From a virus: 30,792 nucleotides of DNA. Positions within the stretch are counted from its first letter, which is position 1. Each line of letters opens with the position of its first letter. Position numbers and translations under genes: made by a program. Below are positions 1 through 5,572 of this stretch, piece by piece. The DNA lies in the IMG/VR virus record IMGVR_UViG_3300028557_000137, positions 1-30,792 of that record. The stretch is one strand, 5' to 3'. The notes beneath the pieces were generated by a model, which was not told where the DNA came from, did no database searches, and worked only from the letters and a program-made list of their open reading frames with translations.

Positions 1-136
1 TGTAGGGCCACCGGCACATGCCTTCGGGGAAGGTCACTGCCCACAAAGCAATGCCAGTGCCGACCGCCCAGACGAACACCGTCGCGGCGAGGACAGAAAG
101 CGCGGCCAGACGCGCCAGTTTCGTCGAGGGCTTCAC
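1..136 (-). CDS. Small membrane protein, cut by window edge
   Basis: The reading frame starts at a GTG (136-134) that overlaps the TGA stop of the upstream gene, the coupling used throughout this operon, and runs off the left edge after 45 codons. The visible part has a short basic N-terminus (MKPSTKLARL) followed by about 25 mostly hydrophobic residues rich in Ala, Val, Trp and Gly, so it looks like a single-pass inner-membrane protein with the N-terminus inside. A Cys lies just past the membrane segment. I do not recognise the family. It is the last visible gene of the leftward early operon; the C-terminus is missing, so its full length and any second membrane segment cannot be judged. Confidence 0.55.
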   Translation of the reverse strand, partial: MKPSTKLARLAALSVLAATVFVWAVGTGIALWAVTFPEGMCRWPY

Positions 137-357
137 CGCCGCCCCCACTTCGGCTGGGGCTTGCCCGGTCGCGCCATCGCGGCGTCAAGGCACGCGCTGA
201 GCAACCCGGCGGGCGGTGGCCAGGTGCCGGACGCCTCCCACGCGGCGAAGGCGGCGCGGCGGTCCTGCACCCGGCGGAAGGCGGTCGCGACATCAGGGGG
301 GCAGTCCGCGCCCACTTCCTGGGCTGCCGGACCCCGCTCGGGCATGCTGTCGCTCAT
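133..357 (-). CDS. Hypothetical small protein (74 aa)
   Basis: This 74-residue protein starts at ATG 357, which overlaps the stop of the zinc-ribbon gene upstream (ATGA), and its own stop overlaps the GTG of the next gene. The N-terminal half is acidic to neutral. The middle (about residues 25-45) is a likely helix with many Arg and Ala and the motif RRAAFAAWEASG. The C-terminus is basic and Pro-rich (KPQPKWGRR). No domain is recognised. Support for it being real comes from codon bias and translational coupling on both sides. Operon position suggests an accessory early function. Confidence 0.6.
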   Translation of the reverse strand: MSDSMPERGPAAQEVGADCPPDVATAFRRVQDRRAAFAAWEASGTWPPPAGLLSACLDAAMARPGKPQPKWGRR

Positions 358-605
358 GCCGTCCGCCTCATCGGAACAACCTCGCCGGAGCGCCCGCCAG
401 ACGGCTTCGCGCCCCCGCCCGCTACCACCCTACTAGCCGGCACCCTGCCAGACGCCGCGTAGCGCGCCAGCATGCCGGTTTCTGACCGTGTTGCGCGGTA
501 GGTTGCCTCCCCCACGCGGACGCACCGGCCGCAGATGTCGATTTCGGCGGCTGGGGTGCAGACCCACCCGGCCCCGGCACAGGTCGGGCAATCGGCGATG
601 TTCAC
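354..605 (-). CDS. Small zinc-ribbon-like protein (83 aa)
   Basis: The start is a GTG at 605 that overlaps the TGA of the preceding gene. The same frame stays open far upstream, but that extension is Arg/Pro-rich antisense-like sequence and is rejected. Residues 6-28 hold two cysteine pairs, CPTC and CGRC, about 16 residues apart (CPTCAGAGWVC then DICGRC). This is the pattern of a small zinc ribbon related to DnaJ-type or phage zinc-knuckle proteins. The rest is basic and Gly-rich, compatible with nucleic-acid binding. It sits directly after two probable replication proteins, so a role with phage DNA is plausible but only inferred. Confidence 0.65.
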   Translation of the reverse strand: MNIADCPTCAGAGWVCTPAAEIDICGRCVRVGEATYRATRSETGMLARYAASGRVPASRVVAGGGAKPSGGRSGEVVPMRRTA

Positions 606-1411
606 GGCTCGTCGCCCTGCCACTCGCTCGCCGGCTTGGATCGCGCCCGGATGGCATCGGCGCGCATCGCGGCGGCGGTGTTGCCGAGCCCGGCGAGGTG
701 GTCGTAGTGAGCGAGCAGGACGCCATCGCTGACCGGCAGCGCTTTGACCGGGCCATCGCGGCCGACGCGGTGGACCTCGACGGCGGCGGTGCGGAGTTCC
801 TTGACGCGGCGGGATGCGGCGTCGCGCATGGCGAGCCGCTCGGCATCGGTCGGGAAGCGCGCGGGCTCGGGCGGCGGAGGCGGCGGGCTGGCCATGCTGC
901 GGAGGTATTCGGCGGTGGCGCGCATCTGGCGGGCGCCGGGCTCGACGGCGGCGCGGATTTCGCCGGCCGAGGGGAACCAGTCGGGCGAGAGGGCGCGGCG
1001 GGCCTGAACGTGGAACGCGCCGGCCGGGAGGTCGCCGAGCATCTCGTGAAGCGCGCGGACCCTGACGGCGAGGTCGTCGCGCGACTGCGGGTTGCGGACG
1101 CTGGCGTTGATCGGCGCGAGCCACGCGGCGAGGTGGCCGAGGCTGATGGGCTCCATGGCGCGGTCGATGTATTCGGCGCCTCGCCGGCACTCGACGGCCT
1201 CGGCCTGGCTCAAGACCGGCGTGCGGCGCGGCGGCGGGACGAACATCGCCTCGCGCTCCTCGCGGCTGGCCCGGAGGAACGCCTGCCGTTGGGCCTCGCG
1301 GGCTTCGGCGGCGGTGATGTGCCGGGCGGCGGCGTCGGGCATGACCGGGATGGGCAGGTGCTGCGGCAGGGCGATGGCGTTGGCGCCGAGGTTGGCGACG
1401 GATTGGCTCAC
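602..1411 (-). CDS. Putative phage replication-associated protein
   Basis: I choose the GTG at 1411 because it overlaps the TGA of the DUF1376-type gene (GTGA), giving 269 residues; the longer frame upstream would overlap that gene heavily. The N-terminus is helical and charged (residues 30-65, many Glu/Arg/Ala). The middle (about 90-155) contains the pattern LPAGAFHVQARRALSPDWFPSAGEIR (split here: LPAGAFHVQARRALS, then PDWFPSAGEIR). A similar W-F-P-S/T-x-G/A-E-I/L-R segment occurs in many phage helicase-loader or replisome-organiser proteins. A poly-Pro linker (SPPPPPPEP) follows, then a helical C-terminus. The neighbours, a DUF1376-type protein and RusA, support a DNA replication role. The exact function is an inference; no ATPase motif is visible. 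Confidence 0.6.
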   Translation of the reverse strand: MSQSVANLGANAIALPQHLPIPVMPDAAARHITAAEAREAQRQAFLRASREEREAMFVPPPRRTPVLSQAEAVECRRGAEYIDRAMEPISLGHLAAWLAPINASVRNPQSRDDLAVRVRALHEMLGDLPAGAFHVQARRALSPDWFPSAGEIRAAVEPGARQMRATAEYLRSMASPPPPPPEPARFPTDAERLAMRDAASRRVKELRTAAVEVHRVGRDGPVKALPVSDGVLLAHYDHLAGLGNTAAAMRADAIRARSKPASEWQGDEP

Positions 1412-2262
1412 GGAACGGGCTCCTCTGCGGTCAAATCGAGGTCGAAGCGGGGGGATTGCGAGGCGGGAGCACCACCCAGAAACGGGTTCATCCACGCCAA
1501 TTTGCTAGGCGTTTCAACGGGTTTGCGGCCGGCGGGCAATCGCTCGGCCTCGCGCCGGCACCACCCCCGCCACGTCGCGGACCAGTCGAGTTTCACGGCG
1601 TCCTTGCCGGCCTTGGCGTGCCAAAAGTCGCGGAAATTGGCGGATGTGCGCTCGACGTTGAGCATCAGCCCATCGGCGAAGCCTTCATCCGCCGGGCTTG
1701 GTCGCCAGTCCGGCGCCAGCCGGCTGCCACGGGGGGACCGACCAACCGAAGGTTGGGAGGGGGGTTCTTCTTCTTCTTTTCCCTGTCCCTGTCCCTTGGG
1801 ATCGTCGGGGGATGCCGCCGGGGATTCCGCTGGTGATCCCCGTGGGGATGCCGCCGGGGATGGTGGAACATCTCCCGTAGGGGTTCCCCAGCGCACAGCG
1901 TTTGCCTTCGCGCTGCGCTCCCGCTGGCGAACCCGGTAGAACCACGCCTCACGCGCCTTTTCGGCGACGACCGGGTGATACAAGCGCCCGTCATCGCAAA
2001 GCACCCACCCGCGCAGCGCCACCGCCTTGACCTTCGCCCAAGCCCGGCCAGCGCCTGACAGGTGCGCGAGAATGCGATCGTCATTCGGCACGCTCGCGGC
2101 CGGCACTTGAAGCCACGCCTTGCACCACAGCATGACGGCTGCCTTGAACTCGTCGCCGGTCGAGAGCGCGACAAGATCGCTGTCGCTGAGGCGCACCACG
2201 TCAAGCGGCATGAATGGCAGGCCGCGCAGGTCGCAGTCTGGTGGGGTCAACGGCTCCGTCAT
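1408..2262 (-). CDS. DUF1376 (YdaU-like) replication protein
   Basis: This 284-residue protein starts at ATG 2262, overlapping the RusA stop by 4 bp. Residues 15-120 match the DUF1376 pattern: LPFMPLDVVRL, a helix with W and K, VPNDDRILAHL, then a winged-helix-like part ending LYHPVVAEKAREAW. DUF1376 proteins are found in phage and prophage early operons and resemble replication initiator or organiser winged-helix domains. Residues 125-180 are a low-complexity linker of Ser, Pro, Ala, Gly and a Glu run. The C-terminus (about 205-240) has FRDFWHAKAGKDAVK and DWSATWRGWCRR, a motif common at the C-end of phage replication proteins and thought to contact helicase or DnaA-like partners. The split architecture (DNA-binding head, linker, tail motif) is visible; the replication role is family knowledge plus context. 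Confidence 0.8.
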   Translation of the reverse strand: MTEPLTPPDCDLRGLPFMPLDVVRLSDSDLVALSTGDEFKAAVMLWCKAWLQVPAASVPNDDRILAHLSGAGRAWAKVKAVALRGWVLCDDGRLYHPVVAEKAREAWFYRVRQRERSAKANAVRWGTPTGDVPPSPAASPRGSPAESPAASPDDPKGQGQGKEEEEPPSQPSVGRSPRGSRLAPDWRPSPADEGFADGLMLNVERTSANFRDFWHAKAGKDAVKLDWSATWRGWCRREAERLPAGRKPVETPSKLAWMNPFLGGAPASQSPRFDLDLTAEEPVP

Positions 2263-2654
2263 GCCTTGCGCCTCTTGGCCTTCGGTTTCGGTGGCGGTGC
2301 CTCCGCCCGCGATAGCTGGATCAGCGCCGTGTCTGGCGCCCGCGCGTCGTCCACCGTCAGCACCAAGCGCCGCAGGTGCTTGTCGTCCTCGATCGCGCCG
2401 CCGGCCTGCATCGCATCGAGCAACGGTTTAATTCTGTTGTCCGGGTCGATGCGGCAGCGCGGCAGGATGATGAGGGCGGCGAAGTGAAGCAGCGGGCCAT
2501 CGCCGCCGAGTTGGTGCGCCACGTCGCGCGCGGCGGCATCCTTCCACGCGCGGTATTCGTCTGACTTCACCACGTGGCCGCGCATCTTGCGCCAGATGCG
2601 GTTGGCGCTCGGCGGCAGCGGCAGGGTGATGCAGAGATAAGGCGGGTCTGTCAC
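2259..2654 (-). CDS. rusA: RusA-family Holliday junction resolvase
   Basis: RusA dimers cut Holliday junctions symmetrically and process recombination or replication intermediates before packaging. This 131-residue protein carries the family hallmarks: PLPPSANRIWR near the N-terminus, EYRAWKDAA at 33-41, and the metal-binding core R-I-D70-P-D72-N-R-I-K76-P-L-L-D80-A followed by I-E-D90-D91. The Asp70, Asp72, Asp91 and Lys76 positions coincide with the catalytic numbering known for E. coli RusA, so it is probably active. The C-terminus is basic (KPKAKRRKA), suiting DNA binding. Start ATG 2654 overlaps the stop of the small HTH gene and its stop overlaps the next ATG, so it is translated in a coupled row. 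Confidence 0.93.
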   Translation of the reverse strand: MTDPPYLCITLPLPPSANRIWRKMRGHVVKSDEYRAWKDAAARDVAHQLGGDGPLLHFAALIILPRCRIDPDNRIKPLLDAMQAGGAIEDDKHLRRLVLTVDDARAPDTALIQLSRAEAPPPKPKAKRRKA

Positions 2655-2857
2655 CGCTTGACCTCCACATACCGCACGACCTTGCGCAGCCCGAGCGCGC
2701 GGAGGATGCTCTCGCCCGGGTCGCGGCGAGCATTGAGAACGTCGCTGACATAGGCCGGCGATACGTCATTCGCCGTTGCCCATGCCTGTTGCCCGCCGGC
2801 CTCACAGCACTTGCGGGACAGAAGCGCGCACACGTCCAGGGAGGTCATGCCGGTCAC
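2651..2857 (-). CDS. Small HTH DNA-binding protein
   Basis: The preferred start is GTG 2857, because GGAGGT (2872-2867) lies 9 nt upstream; an ATG at 2848 is the alternative, and a longer version from 2890 would precede this ribosome site. The 68-residue product has a helix-turn-helix of the Cro/C1 kind: GGQQAWATANDVSPAYVSDV followed by LNARRDPGESILRALGL and a short beta-like end RKVVRYVEVK. The pattern (helix, A-x-x-x-x-V-S, x-x-Y-V-S-D-V-L) is typical of small phage regulators placed near replication genes. It lies right behind the methyltransferase remnant, and its upstream region appears to have been fused to that stub. Its operator is unknown. Confidence 0.75.
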   Translation of the reverse strand: MTGMTSLDVCALLSRKCCEAGGQQAWATANDVSPAYVSDVLNARRDPGESILRALGLRKVVRYVEVKR

Positions 2858-2883
2858 CGCGCGCTTACCTCCGTGCTGATGCG

Positions 2884-2958
2884 CTAGCACGAGATGACGA
2901 GCGCCGCATACAGCCTGCCGCAGCCGAGATAAGGCGGGTCTGCATAAGCAAACCTCAT
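2884..2958 (-). pseudogene. Truncated DNA methyltransferase N-terminus
   Basis: A 24-codon frame starts at ATG 2958, overlapping the stop of the preceding gene (ATGA) like every real gene in this operon. It encodes MRFAYADPPYLGCGRLYAA followed by five unrelated residues and a TAG. DPPY is the catalytic motif IV of amino-methyltransferases (N6-adenine or N4-cytosine), and phage methyltransferases of this type often begin with almost this exact sequence and continue for about 200 residues. Here the homology-like part ends after about 19 residues. I infer a deletion that removed the enzyme body and joined its start to the region before the small HTH gene. The stub cannot have enzyme activity. 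The ribosome signal and start survive. Confidence 0.55.
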
Positions 2959-3803
2959 GCGACCCCCCTGCCGTTGTTGACCGGCGCCGCGCACATGGTC
3001 GGGCACTTCGTCACGCGCCCCTCCGCGAGCGCCTGGCGGATCAACTCCTCGGCGTTGGCCGGCGGTGGAATGCGGACCTTCGCGCCGCCGCCCTGCATCC
3101 ATGTCGAAGCGCGGAACCGGGCGGTCTGAGCCTGGTGCGCGGGGCTCTGGCGCGGGTTGGGCGGGGCGCGCTTGCTGGTGGTGCGCTGCTTCTCGGCAGC
3201 CGCCGCGCTCCGCGCCTTGTTGCTGATGTCACGCGCCGCCATGACGACGCTGGCCGGCGCCTTGATGCCGTAGCGCCGGGCGATGTCCTTCGCCTTGCCC
3301 CTGCCCCACCCGAGCCCACGGCCGGCATCGGCAACGGTGCACCTGTTGCGGGCCACGAAGTCGCGCAGCGCCTCCGCGTCGGCAGAGAACCGCATGGCGC
3401 CCTGCCGCGCGCGTGCCATCTGCTGCGCGCGCTTGCGAGCCTCGGGCAGGCTGGTGAGGCGCCATTGCTGGCGGATATTGTCGAGCGCCTTGGCGTTGAG
3501 CCCGGTGGCCTCGGACACCTCGCGAATGGTCATGTACATGGCGTAGAGCGCTTCGACACGCAGCAGCATGAGGCGGCGTTCGGGCGAGACGTTCGGAAAG
3601 CGCGCGGTGAGGTGTGGTTCCCGGCCAGAAAAGCCCCCGACTGCCGATTGCGCGACAGCCGGGGAAGTTCCAGCAACCAGGGAGGACACGGGGGGAATAT
3701 CGCCGCCCCCGCTCGGCATCTGGTTCGGCAGCGGCGAGGAGCGCGATGGGGATGCCACGCCCCCGCCGCTGCCTGGCGCGCAACCGCGCGCTTCTGAGGT
3801 CAT
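2955..3803 (-). CDS. Putative HTH regulator with double helix-turn-helix
   Basis: The start is set at ATG 3803, which overlaps the TGA of the gene upstream; the frame is open further but codes Arg-rich antisense-like sequence. The 282-residue product has a disordered Ser/Pro/Gly N-terminus (1-70). A helical region with an HTH-like segment follows (TIREVSEATGLNAKALDNIR, about 92-111), then a second one (CTVADAGRGLGWGRGKAKDI, about 152-171). After a basic Lys/Arg linker comes a C-terminal motif EELIRQALAEGRVTKCPT. Such VTKCP tails recur in phage and alphaproteobacterial HTH proteins. It may be a DNA-binding regulator of early or late expression. The DNA-binding call is moderate; the target is unknown. 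Confidence 0.65.
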   Translation of the reverse strand: MTSEARGCAPGSGGGVASPSRSSPLPNQMPSGGGDIPPVSSLVAGTSPAVAQSAVGGFSGREPHLTARFPNVSPERRLMLLRVEALYAMYMTIREVSEATGLNAKALDNIRQQWRLTSLPEARKRAQQMARARQGAMRFSADAEALRDFVARNRCTVADAGRGLGWGRGKAKDIARRYGIKAPASVVMAARDISNKARSAAAAEKQRTTSKRAPPNPRQSPAHQAQTARFRASTWMQGGGAKVRIPPPANAEELIRQALAEGRVTKCPTMCAAPVNNGRGVA

Positions 3804-3982
3804 GGCGCCCGCTCCGTCAGCAAATCCACCGCGCGCCCGAGGATGCGGCGCCCCAACTGCATGTGTTCCGCGATGGCGCCCCGGCAGCAGCCCACGGCGA
3901 GCAGCCCGAGCCGCACCTCCGGGAACAGCCCGCCGGACGCGCCGAAGCCGACGACGCCGAGCGTTATCCACACGGAGCCCAT
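3800..3982 (-). CDS. Small membrane protein (60 aa)
   Basis: From ATG 3982 the frame encodes 60 residues, starting with a hydrophobic stretch (MGSVWITLGVVGFGASGGLF) and followed by a second, weaker one (VRLGLLAVGCCRGAIAEHM), then a charged amphipathic C-terminus. A possible upstream start at 4015 would add the basic leader MRRARGYRGRV. The stop overlaps the ATG of the HTH regulator (ATGA). The ribosome site is weak. The same frame remains open back to 4507, so this could also be the C-terminal part of a longer product; see the entry at 3800-4507. I prefer a separate small gene because the DNA in between reads like the antisense of the plus-strand gene 4026-4301. Confidence 0.4.
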   Translation of the reverse strand: MGSVWITLGVVGFGASGGLFPEVRLGLLAVGCCRGAIAEHMQLGRRILGRAVDLLTERAP

Positions 3983-4507
3983 CACTCGCCCCCGATAGCC
4001 GCGAGCGCGGCGCATGGAGGAACTGATGACGGACGAAGTTGCGTCGCTGACGGTGCAGGCCGGGAAGACCGCGCTAACGGTCGGCGCCATGGCAATAGCC
4101 ATGAGGGTTGTGCTCTCCGAACTGGCGAGGGCCGCCGGCCCAGAAGCAAGGGCGCGCGTCGCTGCTGCGCTCAGAGACGAGCTTGCAATCCCGCAGCCCG
4201 AGGCGCCGTTCCCCGACTTGCCATTCAGGACGGTGCCCGAGGAACTGGCGCATTGGCTCTCGCTGGTCGAGCGCATGGGCGTGACGCCACCCGCCGACTG
4301 AAGTTGACGCACCCCCGACGCCGATATCTGCGCGGCGAGTTGCTGCAACTGCTGGATCATCGCCTTCGCCTCGGCCGCGTAGTCGGGCGCCGTGATGTCG
4401 TAGGTCGTGGCCGGCTCGGGCAGCGCGTGCAGGTCGAGAGGCGCGCCCTCGCCCTTCGGCGCTGCCACGACCGCCGCCAGTGCAGTGAAGACGCCGCGCC
4501 GGTTCAT
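3800..4507 (-). CDS. Signal-peptide-like ORF, antisense middle (alternative)
   Basis: From ATG 4507 (or 4531) a 235-codon frame runs without a stop to 3800. Residues 1-70 look genuine: a basic start with hydrophobic run (MNRRGVFTALAAVVAA) resembling a signal peptide, then an ordinary soluble segment (DYAAEAKAMIQQLQQLAAQI). Residues 70-160 are very Ser/Ala/Thr-rich, exactly what the reverse reading of an ordinary Glu/Leu/Val-rich gene gives, and they lie over the plus-strand gene 4026-4301. The last 60 residues again look natural. Either this is one protein with an odd middle, or a secreted-protein gene lost its end when the counter-oriented gene was inserted and a separate small gene follows. 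I lean to the second reading. Confidence 0.35.
   Translation of the reverse strand: MNRRGVFTALAAVVAAPKGEGAPLDLHALPEPATTYDITAPDYAAEAKAMIQQLQQLAAQISASGVRQLQSAGGVTPMRSTSESQCASSSGTVLNGKSGNGASGCGIASSSLSAAATRALASGPAALASSESTTLMAIAMAPTVSAVFPACTVSDATSSVISSSMRRARGYRGRVMGSVWITLGVVGFGASGGLFPEVRLGLLAVGCCRGAIAEHMQLGRRILGRAVDLLTERAP
4026..4301 (+). CDS. Counter-oriented hypothetical protein (91 aa)
   Basis: ATG 4026 is preceded by a strong GGAGG ribosome site at 4016-4020. The 91-residue product begins MTDEVASLTVQAGKTALTVG, then has a hydrophobic/amphipathic helix (AMAIAMRVVLSELARAAG), a helical Ala/Arg stretch, a Pro-rich turn (PQPEAPFPDLPF) and a final helix with Trp. Composition is that of a natural protein, while the opposite frame is Ser-rich. 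It is the only plus-strand gene inside the leftward operon, so it would need its own promoter; I see no convincing one. That orientation fits a moron-type cargo gene. No family is recognised. Confidence 0.5.
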   Translation: MTDEVASLTVQAGKTALTVGAMAIAMRVVLSELARAAGPEARARVAAALRDELAIPQPEAPFPDLPFRTVPEELAHWLSLVERMGVTPPAD

Positions 4508-4535
4508 GCGCGCACCGTGAGGCGCTGACATGGCT

Positions 4536-4757
4536 TCACGAGACCGGCTCGTTCAGGCGGGCCATCCGCGCCTTGTGCATGTCGTTCGCGGTCACGGCGC
4601 CGCCGGTCGCGCGCTCGATTGCCGCCATCATCGCCGGGCGCGGCATTGCTCGCCCCGTGCGCCACTTGCTCAGGGACGCCTCATAGACGCCGAGCTTTGC
4701 CGCGAGGGCGCTACCTGCGCCGGGACCGTTTGCCTTGAGGTATTCGGAGAGCGTCAT
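4536..4757 (-). CDS. Cro/YdaS-like repressor
   Basis: This 73-residue protein (from ATG 4757) matches Cro/YdaS-type regulators: LSEYLKANGPGAGSALAAKL, GVYEASLSKWRTGRAMPRP with the recognition helix, and AIERATGGAVTANDM near the end. Such proteins bind lambdoid-type operators and repress the lysogeny promoter after induction. An ATG at 4766 would add three residues. However, with the TTGACG box at 4794-4789 and a likely -10 at 4770-4765, transcription should begin near 4758, so ATG 4757 would be used on a leaderless message. No Shine-Dalgarno sequence precedes either ATG, which supports this. It is the first gene of the leftward operon and diverges from the CI-like gene. Confidence 0.85.
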   Translation of the reverse strand: MTLSEYLKANGPGAGSALAAKLGVYEASLSKWRTGRAMPRPAMMAAIERATGGAVTANDMHKARMARLNEPVS

Positions 4758-4763
4758 GGCGGG

Positions 4764-4814
4764 CATCTAGCCATTTTCGCCAATCACGCGTCAAGCGATT
4801 TCCGCCAAATTGCC
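4764..4814 (-). promoter_or_regulatory. Leftward early promoter/operator module (copy A)
   Basis: Read on the minus strand, this 51-bp segment holds a TTGACG -35 box (4794-4789) with a weak -10 (CTAGAT, 4770-4765; 18-bp spacing). It also holds two operator-like sites of the form TTTGGCGRAAAT, at 4809-4798 and 4784-4773, 25 bp apart and flanking the -35 box. The segment aligns without gaps to the plus-strand segment 5241-5291 at roughly 37 of 51 positions. It should drive the Cro-like gene and the leftward operon, and be repressed by the CI-like and/or Cro-like protein. Confidence 0.7.
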
Positions 4815-4851
4815 TGTAACGCACGAAATGTGGCTTTGGCATCTTCCGACT

Positions 4852-5229
4852 ATGGGTAAGACAAGCCGCATTCGCCGCATCCCGATGGACCACCTGAAAG
4901 GCTGGCGAGATTCGCTAGACCTCTCTAGGCAAGACGTTGCGGACCAAATAGCCTCTCTAACCAAACGACGGATCGATCAAGCAACCGTCGCGAAATGGGA
5001 GGGCTCTGGCGTGCGTGTCGAAGACCTGCTGTTGCTCGCTCAGGTTTATGGCGTCACCGCCGACCGGCTGTTTTTCCCGCCAGGCGACAAATGGACCCCC
5101 GCCGCGATGCAGGCGGCTCACCACATCATCGTAACGGCAGCCCCCGAAAAGGTGCTGCGATGGCTGGCAATGGGGGCCGATTTAGCGCCAGACACACCCC
5201 CCCTCCCCACGCTAGGGCCTGATGAATAA
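4852..5229 (+). CDS. CI-like HTH repressor, no peptidase domain
   Basis: This 125-residue protein is the probable lysogeny repressor. Residues 14-74 form an XRE/HTH_3 domain: LKGWRDSLDLSRQDVADQIA, then ATVAKWEGSGVRVEDLLLLA and the typical closing YGVTADRLFF. The C-terminal 45 residues are a short helix (AAMQAAHHIIVTAAPEKVLRWL) and a Pro-rich tail, with no S24/LexA-type Ser-Lys peptidase, so it cannot be inactivated by classical RecA-stimulated self-cleavage. Start ATG 4852 lacks a ribosome site; ATG 4885 is an alternative. It is the only plus gene between two inverted promoter/operator modules, placed like lambda cI. Its DNA is visibly more A/T-rich than its neighbours. Assignment as the repressor rests on domain and position. 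Confidence 0.8.
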   Translation: MGKTSRIRRIPMDHLKGWRDSLDLSRQDVADQIASLTKRRIDQATVAKWEGSGVRVEDLLLLAQVYGVTADRLFFPPGDKWTPAAMQAAHHIIVTAAPEKVLRWLAMGADLAPDTPPLPTLGPDE

Positions 5230-5240
5230 TCTGTTACCTA

Positions 5241-5291
5241 GCGATTTTGGCGAAAAACGCTTGACGGTGATTTAGCGAAAATAGCATGATG
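5241..5291 (+). promoter_or_regulatory. Rightward early promoter/operator module (copy B)
   Basis: This is the inverted partner of the segment at 4764-4814. It has TTGACG at 5261-5266, a -10-like CATGAT at 5285-5290 (18-bp spacing), and two operator-like sites: TTTGGCGAAAAA (5246-5257) and TTTAGCGAAAAT (5271-5282), 25 bp apart. Transcription would start near 5297 and reach the first gene at 5330, which has a GGAGGA ribosome site. It should drive the rightward early operon. The paired, evenly spaced sites suggest cooperative binding of one repressor at both modules. Confidence 0.7.
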
Positions 5292-5329
5292 TCCCCACGC
5301 CGGATGCCCCGGCGCGGAGGACAGCCCCG

Positions 5330-5572
5330 ATGCTCGAAACGACCGCCGCCCGCGAACCCGCCGTCGCCTGCGCCACAGGCCCCGGCCCCACCGTCGAGGA
5401 TGACTTCGACCGCCTGATCCGGCGCATCAAGGCCGCCGCGCTGGACGGCACGACGACCGACTTCATGCGCGCGGCGAAGTTCATCGAACACCTCGGCACC
5501 GTGCGCGACCGCTGGACCGCCGGCGATGCGTCGCCCGTGCGGACGGCGAAGGTTGCGAGCGCCGCGCAATGA
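5330..5572 (+). CDS. Hypothetical early protein (80 aa)
   Basis: First gene behind the rightward promoter. GGAGGA at 5316-5321 precedes ATG 5330. The N-terminus is Ala/Pro/Thr-rich; residues 22-57 form a charged amphipathic helix region (DDFDRLIRRIKAAALDGTTT followed by DFMRAAKFIEHLGTVRDRW). The stop overlaps the next ATG (ATGA). I do not recognise a family. As the earliest gene made after induction, and small and soluble, it could act on host or defence functions, but nothing in the sequence shows this directly. Confidence 0.65.
   Translation: MLETTAAREPAVACATGPGPTVEDDFDRLIRRIKAAALDGTTTDFMRAAKFIEHLGTVRDRWTAGDASPVRTAKVASAAQ

Noticed and set aside
354-1190. 278-codon minus frame ending in the zinc-ribbon sequence
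   Set aside because: Only the last 83 codons (from GTG 605) look natural; the earlier part is Arg/Pro-rich and overlaps a better gene.
488-1939. Long plus-strand open frame opposite the DUF1376 and neighbouring replication genes
   Set aside because: It is Arg/Ala/Gly-rich with no recognisable domain and mirrors minus-strand genes that have conserved motifs and coupled starts; open antisense frames are common in GC-rich DNA.
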